From contig JAABSO010000002.1 of NCBI GenBank assembly GCA_011390335.1, forward strand, positions 124,001 to 188,000: a stretch of 64,000 nt of DNA. Direction: 5' to 3'. Position numbers and translations under genes: made by a program. Origin of the DNA: Desulfotignum sp. Lineage in GTDB: Bacteria > Desulfobacterota > Desulfobacteria > Desulfobacterales > Desulfobacteraceae. The notes beneath the pieces are model-generated. The model did not search any database and was not told where the DNA came from. It saw nothing but the letters and a program-made list of their open reading frames with translations. Shown here piece by piece: positions 1-8,804 of this stretch (the stretch's first letter is position 1; every line of letters starts with the position of its first letter).

Positions 1-1
1 G

Positions 2-1981
2 GTGCGTATTTACAAGGCATATGGTGATGATGCCATTGCCAATGTCATGGCAGACCCCTACCGCCTGGCAGATGATTTTTACGGCATCGGTTTTTTTTCC
101 GCAGACAAGGTGGCCCTGAGTATGGGGCTGGCCGCAGACAGTCCCCGGCGGATTACCGCCGGTATCCGCCATGTGCTGTCTGCGGCCAGGAATTTCGGCC
201 ATTGCTTTTTGACCTTTTCTCAGATTTTGGACCAGGTCAAAGAATTGCTGGAACTGGACCTTTCCTACGTTCTGCCGCAAATTCTGGAAGCCATGGAAAC
301 CGACCGGCTGCTCATGCGGAGGCGCTTGGTTCTGGAAGACGGAGATTCCCCCCAGGATTGCTATTACGCCAGATCACTGTATTTTGATGAGCTGTATGTG
401 GCACAGCGCATGGCAAAGATGACCGATCCCCCTGAGGTGGACATGCCCCGGATCAGCCGGTGGATCAAACTGTTTGCCAAGGCCAGAAACCTGCAGTTGA
501 GCCCTGAGCAGGCAGCAGCGGTTCAGGGCATTGCAGCCAGAGGGATGTCCATTCTCACCGGCGGGCCCGGCTGCGGCAAAACCACCACCACCCGGGTACT
601 GGTGGCACTGCTGGAGGCCATGAACCGCCGGGTTCTGCTGGCAGCTCCCACCGGCCGGGCAGCCCAGCGCATGGGAGAGGTGATCGGCCGAGAAGCCAAA
701 ACCATTCACCGGCTTTTGGGGTGGCAGAACGGCCGGTTCAAGAAAAATGAAGATACCCCCCTGGAAACCGATTTTCTGGTGGTGGATGAATGTTCCATGC
801 TGGATATCACATTGACTGCATCATTGCTCAAGGCGGTGCCCCGAAACAGCCAGGTTGTGTTCATCGGAGACTATGACCAGCTGCCGTCGGTGGGGGCGGG
901 CAATGTGCTCAAGGACCTGATCGCCTCGGGCAGAATCGCCTTTTTCCGGCTGACACAGATTTTCCGCCAGGCAGCCCAGTCTTTGATCATCCAATATGCC
1001 CACCAGATCAATGCCGGAAAAATGCCCTGGATTGCATCGCCGTTCAAGGACCCATCCCTGTGGGTCAAACAGATTGATTGTCTGTTTATGGATTCAGATG
1101 AAGCCACAAAGGAACAGCTGCAGTTTATCCAGCGCATCAAGGCCCTGATGGACCGGGAAAAAAAACAGGTATCCTTGGACCTGGAAGATCCAGACCTGTT
1201 TGAATTCCGGGTCACAGAATCGGTGCACCCCTATGAAACAGAGATCCAGATTCCCAAAAAATTTGCCCATGTGAACCTGGAACAGGTGGCAACGGCCGGC
1301 ACCCGGGTGGAAGAACTGCTGTCCGTCCTCCAGAAGGTCCATCCCTGGTCGTCCCTGCATTACGGCCTGACAGCCGTGGATGTCATCAAAAAGCTGTACA
1401 TGGAATGGATCCCCCGATACCATGGCCCCAAACCTGAGATCCAGATCCTGTCCCCCATGACCAGGGGATCTTTGGGCACGGTGAACCTGAACCAGGTAAT
1501 CCAGGAAGCCGCCAACCCGCAGGGTCCGGGCAAAGCCCAGATCACCGTGGGCCAGCGGGTGTTCCGGAAGGGGGACCGGGTGATTCATCGCAAAAACAAC
1601 TATGACCTGAACGTGTTCAACGGCGACATCGGCACCATCACCGCCATCAACACCGCCGATCTGACCCTGACGGTGGCGTTTTCTGCCGATGCCCCGCCAG
1701 TGCTGTACCGCCAGAGCGATATCATGGAACTGGACCTGGCCTATGCCGTGACCATCCACAAATCCCAGGGATCGGAATTTGAAACCGTGATCATCCCGGT
1801 GATGACCCAGCATTTCAAGATGCTGTTCCGCAACCTGATCTATACCGGGATCACCCGGGCAAAGAAGCTGGCGGTGTTTGTGGGCACCCGCAGGGCCCTG
1901 GCCATGTCCGTGAAAAACGCGGATATCTCAAAACGCCAGACCGCCCTTGCGCAATTGCTTATGGATGAGGGTGACGGGTGA
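2..1981 (+). CDS. recD2: RecD2-like ATP-dependent DNA helicase (5' truncated by window)
   Basis: C-terminal ~660 residues of a superfamily 1B helicase of the RecD2/TraA group, which unwinds DNA 5' to 3' in repair and recombination. The frame is open to the window edge, so the GTG at base 2 is only the first visible codon; full-length relatives are usually 720-800 residues. Visible parts: a helix-hairpin-helix-like stretch (about residues 15-60), motif I GGPGCGKTTTT (about 186-196), motif II VVDECSML (about 260), GDYDQLPSVGAGN, and a C-terminal UvrD_C_2-type fold with TIHKSQGSEF (about 583) and YTGITRAKK. The stretch at about 345-475, between MPW and PMTRG, looks some 100 residues longer than in typical RecD2. 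The 3' end overlaps the convergent helicase gene by 23 bp. Confidence 0.93.
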   Translation: MRIYKAYGDDAIANVMADPYRLADDFYGIGFFSADKVALSMGLAADSPRRITAGIRHVLSAARNFGHCFLTFSQILDQVKELLELDLSYVLPQILEAMETDRLLMRRRLVLEDGDSPQDCYYARSLYFDELYVAQRMAKMTDPPEVDMPRISRWIKLFAKARNLQLSPEQAAAVQGIAARGMSILTGGPGCGKTTTTRVLVALLEAMNRRVLLAAPTGRAAQRMGEVIGREAKTIHRLLGWQNGRFKKNEDTPLETDFLVVDECSMLDITLTASLLKAVPRNSQVVFIGDYDQLPSVGAGNVLKDLIASGRIAFFRLTQIFRQAAQSLIIQYAHQINAGKMPWIASPFKDPSLWVKQIDCLFMDSDEATKEQLQFIQRIKALMDREKKQVSLDLEDPDLFEFRVTESVHPYETEIQIPKKFAHVNLEQVATAGTRVEELLSVLQKVHPWSSLHYGLTAVDVIKKLYMEWIPRYHGPKPEIQILSPMTRGSLGTVNLNQVIQEAANPQGPGKAQITVGQRVFRKGDRVIHRKNNYDLNVFNGDIGTITAINTADLTLTVAFSADAPPVLYRQSDIMELDLAYAVTIHKSQGSEFETVIIPVMTQHFKMLFRNLIYTGITRAKKLAVFVGTRRALAMSVKNADISKRQTALAQLLMDEGDG

Positions 1982-3437
1982 TTCTTTGCTTCATCAACCG
2001 GATGAACAGCGGTATGCTGCTGTTTTTGTGGAACCGCAGGTGTAGCCGGGCCCGGGTCATGGCCACATAGATCAGGTTGAACTCGTCCGGGTCCACCCCG
2101 GCCGGATCAATGGTCCGACCCTCCTTGATCAGGGAAAGGAAATCATCCATGACCAGGACATTGTCCCACTCCAGTCCCTTTGCCTTGTGGGCCGTGGTCA
2201 GCAGTATCCCGGCCCGGTCCGGATCCACGGCAGTTTCCTTGATTTGATCCACATGGCGCCGCAGGGCAGGGCCGTATTTTTCCACCACCGCACACACAGA
2301 GGACAGCTCCAGATCCTCCACTGCTGCTGCATAGTGCTTGAGATCGTAAAAGCTGGAAAACCCTTTTATGAAGGGGTCCTGCACCCGGTCTGCAGTCTTG
2401 TCATACAGAAACGATATTGATTTGAGCAGATCCAGGCGGTATCCCTGGATTCCGCCGGAAAATCCTATTGCATGGGTTTTGTAGAGCTGCACCGCCCGGT
2501 CAAACAACACTGCATTGGTTCTGGCAATGACGGTGTACCGGGTCGGATCCCAGGGTGGTTTGGGGGCCTGATTTACGGTGCCCCGGAGGGGCCGGCTCTC
2601 TTTTTTGAACACGGACAGCACCATGTTGGCTGCTTTGGCGATGTTGTCGTCAAACCTGAAGCTTTGTGTCAGATAACAGGTCTGGTTTGCGGCCAGTGAT
2701 TTCAGGGTGTCTCTGGCACCCCGGAAGCTGTAGATCTGCTGGTGGTTATCCCCCACCACGATGACGGCCGGTTTTTTCCCGGAAATGTCAGACTGCACCT
2801 GGGACAAGACAATGGCGCTCACCACCGGGTTGATGTCCTGGGCTTCGTCCAGCAGGATGCAGTCAAAATCCAGGACGGGTCCGGACAGCTGATACAGTTT
2901 GAGGTAACCGTCATGGAGCATGCCGATGTCAGGATGTTCGCCGGTGCACATCAGCCGGCCCAGCTGGTTGGCATGGGTTACCAGATCCGGCATTTTCTGT
3001 CCCTGCCGCTGGTAAAACCCATGGGCCGCAGGGGATACATGGGAAAATGCCACCACCGGATCAGCAGATACCAGGTACCGGTGCAGGGTTTCCATGGTGA
3101 ACCGGGCGGTTTCATAATTGTCCAGGCCCAGGGCATCCATGACCTGATTGGCCCGAAACCGCTGCACCAGGCGGTTTTTGTGCGGGATTCCCTTGGCCCT
3201 GAACGCCAGGGAATGGGCGGTGCGGGCAATGACATTGGGGGGAAACTTTCTGGCCGCCTCCTGCTGTACGCTTTTGTTGAATGCGATGTACAGAAACCGC
3301 AGCCCGGGCCGTTTTGCTGCATAGGACACCAGGGTTGTGGTCTTGCCGGTGCCGGCAAAGGCCAGGATTTTGAGTATCCTGCCGGGGACCGGATCCGTGT
3401 CAATGATCTGCTGCTGTTCAGATGTAAGGTGTATCAT
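1959..3437 (-). CDS. UvrD/Rep-like superfamily 1 DNA helicase
   Basis: A 492-residue SF1A helicase, shorter than UvrD/PcrA (about 720). Motif I is FAGTGKTTT near residue 30, motif II is LLDEAQD, motif III is VGDNHQQIYSFRGA, motif V is TTAHKAKGLEWDNV and motif VI is YVAMTRAR close to the C-terminus. All ATPase motifs are intact, so it should be an active ATP-driven translocase or helicase. The size suggests the compact UvrD-like or F-box-helicase-like class rather than UvrD itself. It is convergent with the RecD2 gene, with 3' ends overlapping. The nitroreductase gene lies 19 bp upstream on the same strand, so the two may be co-transcribed. The exact repair role cannot be read from the sequence. 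Confidence 0.9.
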   Translation of the reverse strand: MIHLTSEQQQIIDTDPVPGRILKILAFAGTGKTTTLVSYAAKRPGLRFLYIAFNKSVQQEAARKFPPNVIARTAHSLAFRAKGIPHKNRLVQRFRANQVMDALGLDNYETARFTMETLHRYLVSADPVVAFSHVSPAAHGFYQRQGQKMPDLVTHANQLGRLMCTGEHPDIGMLHDGYLKLYQLSGPVLDFDCILLDEAQDINPVVSAIVLSQVQSDISGKKPAVIVVGDNHQQIYSFRGARDTLKSLAANQTCYLTQSFRFDDNIAKAANMVLSVFKKESRPLRGTVNQAPKPPWDPTRYTVIARTNAVLFDRAVQLYKTHAIGFSGGIQGYRLDLLKSISFLYDKTADRVQDPFIKGFSSFYDLKHYAAAVEDLELSSVCAVVEKYGPALRRHVDQIKETAVDPDRAGILLTTAHKAKGLEWDNVLVMDDFLSLIKEGRTIDPAGVDPDEFNLIYVAMTRARLHLRFHKNSSIPLFIRLMKQRITRHPHP

Positions 3438-3456
3438 GGGGGCTGCGGATGAGGGG

Positions 3457-4194
3457 CTATTTTATGGAAAACCCCTTTTTCCTTATAAATGCCTTCATGT
3501 GGGGCCGGATTACCTGACCGGTGAAATCCGCCATCTGGCGTGTCCAGGTCCGGTCCTTGAGTTTTGGCGCGCGTTTCTCATAATAGGCTCTAATAATACC
3601 GTCATAAACCGCCATTTCCCTGTCATCGATTGTTTCCGGAAACCGGTCCTGATGGAACACCATGTTCAGGGGCAGCCGGGGTTTGGGTGCGGGATCATCA
3701 TCCGGATACCCCAGACACATGCCGAATACCGGAAAGGCATGTTCGGGAATATGCAGCAGGTCGCACACCAGGTCCGGATCATTGCGGATTCCGCCGATGA
3801 ATACCCCGCCGAGCCCGGCAGACTCCGCACCCAGCATCAGGCTCTGGGCTAACAGGGCTGTATCCACTGTGGCCACCAGCAGCTGCTCGGTCCACCCGGT
3901 TTCAGGGTCCACGTTACGATTGCGGCAGGCAGACACCAGTCGGGTCAGGTCAGCGCAGAATACCAGGAATACGGGTCCCTGGGCTACCCAGGGCTGGGGA
4001 CCGGCCATGTCCGCGATTTTCTGCCGGTTGTCCGGATCAGTCACCTGAATGATGGTGTATGCCTGTACATGATGGGATGTGCTTGTGCACTGGGCAGCTG
4101 TTATCAATGATGTGAGCAGGTCAGCATCCACGGGTCTGTCAGTAAATTTCCGGATGGACCGGTGGGCGGACATAATTTCCAGAACAGGGGTCAT
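3457..4194 (-). CDS. NfsA-like FMN-dependent nitroreductase family protein
   Basis: A 245-residue flavin oxidoreductase of the NfsA/FRP branch of the nitroreductase fold. It starts with the family hallmark MSAHRSIRKFTDRPV (FMN-phosphate-binding Arg-Ser-x-Arg), followed by the AAQCTSTSHHVQ segment, an AESAGLGGVFIGGIRNDP block typical of the NfsA branch, and a lysine/arginine-rich C-terminus. The family reduces nitroaromatics, quinones or flavins with NAD(P)H in the cytoplasm; the natural substrate is not shown here. It is probably transcribed with the helicase gene 19 bp downstream. A MITE-like repeat lies just upstream at 4279-4545. Confidence 0.9.
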   Translation of the reverse strand: MTPVLEIMSAHRSIRKFTDRPVDADLLTSLITAAQCTSTSHHVQAYTIIQVTDPDNRQKIADMAGPQPWVAQGPVFLVFCADLTRLVSACRNRNVDPETGWTEQLLVATVDTALLAQSLMLGAESAGLGGVFIGGIRNDPDLVCDLLHIPEHAFPVFGMCLGYPDDDPAPKPRLPLNMVFHQDRFPETIDDREMAVYDGIIRAYYEKRAPKLKDRTWTRQMADFTGQVIRPHMKAFIRKKGFSIK

Positions 4195-4278
4195 GACGGT
4201 TCCTTTTATACATGGATTGTGCTGTTTGATCCCAGGTTATCACCTCCAGGTGTTTGGTGCAAGTGCTGGATGATACAG

Positions 4279-4545
4279 CTGGATATTTGCCATAAGCATG
4301 TCGGGTTGTTAATCTTTCTGTGCAGCACTCTGTCCCACAGGACCCGCCCCTGGTGGTATCCTGTGCCCGGCTCAAGATCTGCGGGGGCCTCTTTGCACAA
4401 GAACAATGAGGTGCGGCAACCCGCTCTCTGTCTGAAAACCATCCCGGCTTATTTTACCAGGCCCCCTTAAGGCTCTGATGGTCCGTTCACAGGACACCAC
4501 CAGGGGGTCCCCACAAAAACGCACGCTGCTATAGCAAATATTCAG
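4279..4545. mobile_element. MITE-like palindromic repeat, copy 1
   Basis: A 267-bp element that recurs at 16027-16288. Its ends are near-perfect terminal inverted repeats: CTGGATATTTGCCATA (4279-4294) against the reverse complement of TATAGCAAATATTCAG (4530-4545). Inside are two more complementary pairs: 4347-4365 with 4488-4506 (18 of 19 positions) and the GC-rich pair 4381-4390 with 4459-4466. Left flank TGATACAG and right flank TGGTACAG match at 7 of 8 bases, consistent with an 8-bp target duplication. No transposase is present, so it would be a non-autonomous element. Both elements could also fold as long RNA hairpins. Confidence 0.7.
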
Positions 4546-4653
4546 TGGTACAGCACAGGGTGATCGCGTCTATATATACCGTGTCACATATAGCCTGCTG
4601 CGGGTATCAAGCAGCTGAACAGGATATGGTTACATGCAATGCCTCTGTGGTAA

Positions 4654-4899
4654 AGCAAAGTATGCCGTACTCCTTTTTCCCGGTATCTGATCGATGAAAA
4701 GTATGGGTATCGCACTGACACCTTGTTTGATCCAGCAGTTGATTTTTTCATCGGCACATTTTTTGCTGACTATTATTTTAATGATTGCGGATATATTGGC
4801 TTACAACGATACATAAAAAGACGGAAAAACAAGGTCAAGAAGCTGTTTGACAGCACCCTGGCTGCGCATTTTCTGATGACCTTGAAAGACGGGAAGTGA
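4654..4899 (+). pseudogene. Open stretch without start codon, possible gene remnant
   Basis: From just after the stop at 4651 to the TGA at 4897-4899 this frame is open for about 81 codons and has protein-like composition (for example DPAVDFFIGTFFADYY, then a basic KRRKNKVKKLF tail). It has no ATG or GTG start and matches no family I recognise. It ends at the start of the transglycosylase gene. It could be the 3' end of a decayed gene or chance. Confidence 0.2.
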
Positions 4900-4907
4900 C
4901 AGAAACC

Positions 4908-5768
4908 ATGATGGAAAGTAATTATGACAATGTGATCAGCCGGATAAATCCTTGTCCAGTTTCAAAAGATGTTTCAGGAGCTGGACATCAGTCCGGCAAA
5001 ATCAGCCCTGAACCGGGCGGTTTTCAGGAGCTGCTCCAGAAGGTTTCAGAGGCGGTTGAACCCGAGGCGGTCCGGCCGGATGAATCGAAACTCACCCTGG
5101 ATAAAAAGGAGGTCTTGGCCTTGTATGAGCGGGTGACGTTACAGATGAATGAAAGCCTGCTTGCCCTGCTGGCAGATGATGACAAAGAGGAATCACCCCC
5201 CGGCATCTCCCTGCTGGAGGATCTCCAGCAAATGGTTTCCAGGGAGATGGAATCGCAGCCGAACCTGTCAACAATTGGACGGACTGCGTCAAAAAAGGAT
5301 CTGTCAACGTTTTCTTCTCCGGAGGGCGACCCCGGGATCGAATATAATCCTGGAACAGCAAATGCCGGAAAACCGAAAATATCAATGTCCGGAACCCGCA
5401 GCATGGATGAGATCATTGCATCCGCCGCAAAAACCTATGGGGTTGATACCGATCTCATCCACCGGGTGATCCAGGCGGAAAGCAGTTTCAATCCTGATGC
5501 CGTGTCCCCTGTGGGTGCCCAGGGCCTGATGCAGCTGATGCCGGAAACGGCAAAAGAACTGGGGGTCAATAACGCGTTTGATCCGGTTGAAAACATCATG
5601 GGCGGCACGCGCTATTTGCGGCAGCTGCTGGACCGGTATGATCAGGATATTCCCCTGGCGCTGGCTGCCTATAACTGGGGAATGGGCAATGTGGATGCAA
5701 AGAAAAGACCCATGCCCGAAGAAACCCGCAACTATATTGCCAGAATCACCGGCGTTTCACTGTCTTGA
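4908..5768 (+). CDS. Lytic transglycosylase (SLT domain) without signal peptide
   Basis: A 286-residue protein with a C-terminal soluble lytic transglycosylase domain (about residues 165-286), which cleaves the MurNAc-GlcNAc bond of peptidoglycan with formation of 1,6-anhydro-MurNAc. The catalytic Glu is in IQAESSFNP, followed by SPVGAQGLMQLMPETA and AAYNWGMGNV, all family hallmarks. The N-terminal ~160 residues are hydrophilic, low-complexity and lack any signal peptide or membrane segment, which is unusual for a wall-acting enzyme. That layout resembles transglycosylases exported by the flagellar type III system, but no flagellar gene is nearby. ATG 4908 is preferred over GTG 4896 because GGGAAG at 4891-4896 can serve as the ribosome site. 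Confidence 0.85.
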   Translation: MMESNYDNVISRINPCPVSKDVSGAGHQSGKISPEPGGFQELLQKVSEAVEPEAVRPDESKLTLDKKEVLALYERVTLQMNESLLALLADDDKEESPPGISLLEDLQQMVSREMESQPNLSTIGRTASKKDLSTFSSPEGDPGIEYNPGTANAGKPKISMSGTRSMDEIIASAAKTYGVDTDLIHRVIQAESSFNPDAVSPVGAQGLMQLMPETAKELGVNNAFDPVENIMGGTRYLRQLLDRYDQDIPLALAAYNWGMGNVDAKKRPMPEETRNYIARITGVSLS

Positions 5769-6174
5769 CGCCGATAGTGATAGGATCTGTGGGCTGTCCC
5801 GCTTCCTGCCAATACGAGTTACAGTTAATAAATCCCATCTCACACCCGGCGGCAATAGTCATGCCCAGTTCTTTACAATCCGTTCGGCCTCCACCGGATC
5901 ATACACCTTTCGTTTCACAGGTGTAAAGATGCTTGAGGGATCATGTGCCGCCATTCCTGTGATATTGCACAACCAGGGTGCATGATGAAAAAAGAGGGGC
6001 ACAGTTGACAGGCAGACCTGCCTCTGGTATGAAATATTCACAATACAGGCATGAAGTCTGGGTACAACTGAACTGCACGCATAATAACCATCACCTGCCA
6101 TGAAGGCATGATCCTGAATGGGATTGTTTTCATGGCTTTTTTATTGCAAATTTTATTGCAAAGGAGAGCGCTGC
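5769..6174. other. Intergenic region, nothing recognised
   Basis: About 400 bp between the transglycosylase and the ABC operon. I see no tRNA, riboswitch or clear terminator. A minus-strand open frame at 5859-6101 was considered and rejected. Confidence 0.5.
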
Positions 6175-7830
6175 ATGCATACTGCTGCTTTCACAAGAAA
6201 AATGCTGCAAAACAGTTTGGCCAGACCGAAGGAAAAATTTTCTCAGGCTGGTATCCATGGGCTTGCGGCAATCGTATTGGCTGTTGTTTTCATGGTACCC
6301 CATATCTGTGTTCCCGGGGCAGCTGTGGGCAGTGAGATCCGCATTGCGGACAGCAAAGGGGACTGGGGATACCCCAATCCTTTTCGCCATTACCCCAGGG
6401 GGCCGGGGTATGTCCGCATGTCCTGGGTATTTGATACACTGGTCTGGAAGGACAAAAACGGGTATATCCCGGCTTTGGCTGATACCTGGTCATATGATCC
6501 AAACACAAAGGCTTTTACCTTCACCCTGAATCCCCGCGCAAAATGGCATGACGGCCGTCCGTTGACAGCAGCGGACGTGGTGTTTACCATTGCCTATTTT
6601 AAACAGCACCCCTACCGCTGGATTTCCACCCATGCCCTGGACCGGGCCGAGGCAGTGGATGACCACACAGTGGTGATTTTTCTGGCCATGCCCTATGCCC
6701 CCTTTCTTTCGGATATCGGGGGCACCATGCCGGTCCTGCCGGAGCATATCTGGAAAAAGGTCACAGATCCTTTTGTGTTTGATAATCCTTCAGCCTTTAT
6801 CGGCAGCGGCCCCTATATGTTCAAGGATTTCAACAAAACCCGGGGCACCTATCTTTTTGAAGCGTTTCCAGACTATTACCAGGGTGTGCCCAAAAAGGAT
6901 CGTCTTGTTTATGTCAGAAGCGGCAAACCCATGATTTCGGTGATTACCGGGCAGGTGGATCTGGCCAATATCCGGCCTGATATGGCAAAAACCTTGCGAA
7001 AAAAAGGGCTGGCCGTCATTGAAAATGAACGCGGCTGGAACAAGAAAATCATGATCAACCATAAAAAGCCTCCTTTTAATGACCCGGTCTTCCGCCGGGC
7101 CCTGGCATATGCCATCAACAGGGATGAGATTATTGACAAGGCACACCGGGGCTTTGCCACACCGGCATCTTATGGCCTTCTGAGCATTGACCATGATATG
7201 TACAACCCGGATACCCCCCGGTATCCCTGGAATCCGCAAAAAGCCGGCAATATGATTGCATCCCTTGGCTGGGCCAAAGGGCCGGACGGATATTTTCACA
7301 AGCACCGCCAGGTGCTGGAAATCGAACTGATCTCCTCCAATCTGACCGTGGGAGGAGAGCGTGTGGCGGACCGGGATGGGGAGATCATCAAACAGCAGCT
7401 CACAGATATCGGTATCCGTGTTCATCTGCGCAACCAGGAACAGACCACCACGGACAGCCGGGTGAAAAACTGGGAATTTGATCTGGCCATATCCGGACAC
7501 GGGGGCATTGCAGGAGACCCCCGCATTCTCAGTGAAATGATTTCTCCGGTTTACGGGGCAGGCTCGGTAAACAGCGCCAGGTTTAATGACAGCCCGGAAC
7601 TGAACCGGCTGCTCGAAGCACAGATGGCTGAGATGGACCCTGACAGGCGCAAACAGATCGTGTTCAAAATCCAGGAACTGTATGCAGATCAGATGCCTGC
7701 CATATCCCTGTATTATCCTGATACCATGGCGGCCTTTAACAAAGACAAGGGTGTCACCTGGTTCTATACCAGAGGCGGTATCAGCAAGGGTGTGCCCATC
7801 CCACAGAACAAGATGTCTTTGATCAGATAA
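6175..7830 (+). CDS. Periplasmic substrate-binding protein, family 5 ABC importer
   Basis: A 551-residue SBP_bac_5 protein (DppA/OppA/NikA class) that captures a peptide, opine, amine or metal-chelate ligand in the periplasm. The start is ATG 6175, preceded by AAAGGAGAG, rather than ATG 6118 upstream. An N-terminal export signal is visible: a basic stretch, then a hydrophobic core near residues 28-48. Family features include the early WVFDTLVWKDKNGY block, ALADTWSYDP, TFTLNPRAKWHDGRPLTAADVVFT and RRALAYAINRDEI. It is the first gene of an operon with two permeases, a fused ATPase and a kinase/phospho-lyase. The last gene suggests the ligand may carry a hydroxy-amine group; that is an inference. 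Confidence 0.93.
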   Translation: MHTAAFTRKMLQNSLARPKEKFSQAGIHGLAAIVLAVVFMVPHICVPGAAVGSEIRIADSKGDWGYPNPFRHYPRGPGYVRMSWVFDTLVWKDKNGYIPALADTWSYDPNTKAFTFTLNPRAKWHDGRPLTAADVVFTIAYFKQHPYRWISTHALDRAEAVDDHTVVIFLAMPYAPFLSDIGGTMPVLPEHIWKKVTDPFVFDNPSAFIGSGPYMFKDFNKTRGTYLFEAFPDYYQGVPKKDRLVYVRSGKPMISVITGQVDLANIRPDMAKTLRKKGLAVIENERGWNKKIMINHKKPPFNDPVFRRALAYAINRDEIIDKAHRGFATPASYGLLSIDHDMYNPDTPRYPWNPQKAGNMIASLGWAKGPDGYFHKHRQVLEIELISSNLTVGGERVADRDGEIIKQQLTDIGIRVHLRNQEQTTTDSRVKNWEFDLAISGHGGIAGDPRILSEMISPVYGAGSVNSARFNDSPELNRLLEAQMAEMDPDRRKQIVFKIQELYADQMPAISLYYPDTMAAFNKDKGVTWFYTRGGISKGVPIPQNKMSLIR

Positions 7831-7832
7831 AC

Positions 7833-8804
7833 ATGCGCATCTGGAAAAAAAACTGGTCCATCCCTGTTTTTGTCTATCTGGCAGCAGCCCTGGTCATGGC
7901 ATATGCCAGCTTCCGCCTGCCCAATCTTTTGCCCGGTGATTTTGTCACGGCCATGTATGCCGGTTCTGATGTCACCCTCAATGCAGAGCAGGAAGCAGAA
8001 CTGCGGGCCTTTTACCAGGACACACATGGGTTCCCAGGATATCTGCGCAACCTGGCAACCCTTGACTGGGGATATTCCCATGCCTTTATGGCACCGGTAT
8101 CCCAACTGTTTTTACAGGCCCTTCCCTGGACCCTGCTGCTCATGGGAACCGCCCATGTGCTGTCCACCCTGTTGGGATTTGTTCTGGGTGTGGAAGCGGC
8201 CTGGCGCAGGGGAAGCCTTCTGGAAAAGGCAGTCGTGGGTATCATGACCGTTTTGGAGGGTATTCCGGAAATCTGTTCCGGGGTGCTGCTGCTGCTGGTC
8301 TTTGCCCTGTCTTTGGGGTGGTTTCCGGCAGCCGGGGCGCAAATGGCCTATGCAGACCATACCTTCGGCCAATGGATTGCTGATGTTGCGCACCATCTGG
8401 CCCTGCCGCTTGCCACACTGATTCTTGCTTATCTGCCGGGCAATTTTCTGCTGGCCCGGGCCGGGATGGTCATGGTCCTTGAGAGCTGGTTTGTTTTGAC
8501 TGCGCGGGCCAAGGGACTTCCCCCCGTAAGGGTACGATACGTCCATGCGGCCCGCAATGCCCTGCTGCCCATGGTCACCCGGTTCGGCCTGCGGTTTGCC
8601 TTTATGATCACCGGCGCTTTGGTGGTGGAAACCATTTTTTCCTATCCCGGCCTGGGGACCCTTTTGTTCAATGCCATTGCCATGCGGGATCTGCCCCTGG
8701 TCCAGGGCATTGTGCTGTTTTCCGCCATAATGGTTCTGGTTGTCAATCTGGGCATGGAATATATCTATAATCTGCTGGATCCGCGGGTGGGCCATGCATA
8801 TTGA
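7833..8804 (+). CDS. ABC transporter permease, DppB type
   Basis: A 323-residue inner-membrane permease with about six hydrophobic helices and the binding-protein-dependent transport signature near the middle to end (LTARAKGLPPVRVRYVHAARNALLP, the EAA loop that contacts the ATPase). It begins two bases after the stop of the binding-protein gene and its 3' end overlaps the second permease by 11 bp, so the genes are translationally coupled. It forms a heterodimeric channel with the product of the next gene. Confidence 0.93.
   Translation: MRIWKKNWSIPVFVYLAAALVMAYASFRLPNLLPGDFVTAMYAGSDVTLNAEQEAELRAFYQDTHGFPGYLRNLATLDWGYSHAFMAPVSQLFLQALPWTLLLMGTAHVLSTLLGFVLGVEAAWRRGSLLEKAVVGIMTVLEGIPEICSGVLLLLVFALSLGWFPAAGAQMAYADHTFGQWIADVAHHLALPLATLILAYLPGNFLLARAGMVMVLESWFVLTARAKGLPPVRVRYVHAARNALLPMVTRFGLRFAFMITGALVVETIFSYPGLGTLLFNAIAMRDLPLVQGIVLFSAIMVLVVNLGMEYIYNLLDPRVGHAY

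Larger units (their letters stand above)
4195..4907. other. Intergenic region with MITE copy 1 and possible gene remnant
   Basis: A 713-bp gap. Positions 4279-4545 are a palindromic repeat (separate entry). Positions 4654-4899 are an open stretch without a start codon (separate entry). No RNA gene or clear terminator was recognised in the rest. Confidence 0.7.

Noticed and set aside
4139..4470. Several overlapping open frames in and around MITE copy 1
   Set aside because: They lie in the palindromic repeat on both strands and have no coding signature; the repeat explains the absence of stops.
5859..6101. Minus-strand open frame of 80 codons between the transglycosylase and the ABC operon
   Set aside because: Its C-terminal half reads protein-like, but the N-terminal half does not, there is no ribosome site and no family is recognised; most likely chance or an old remnant.
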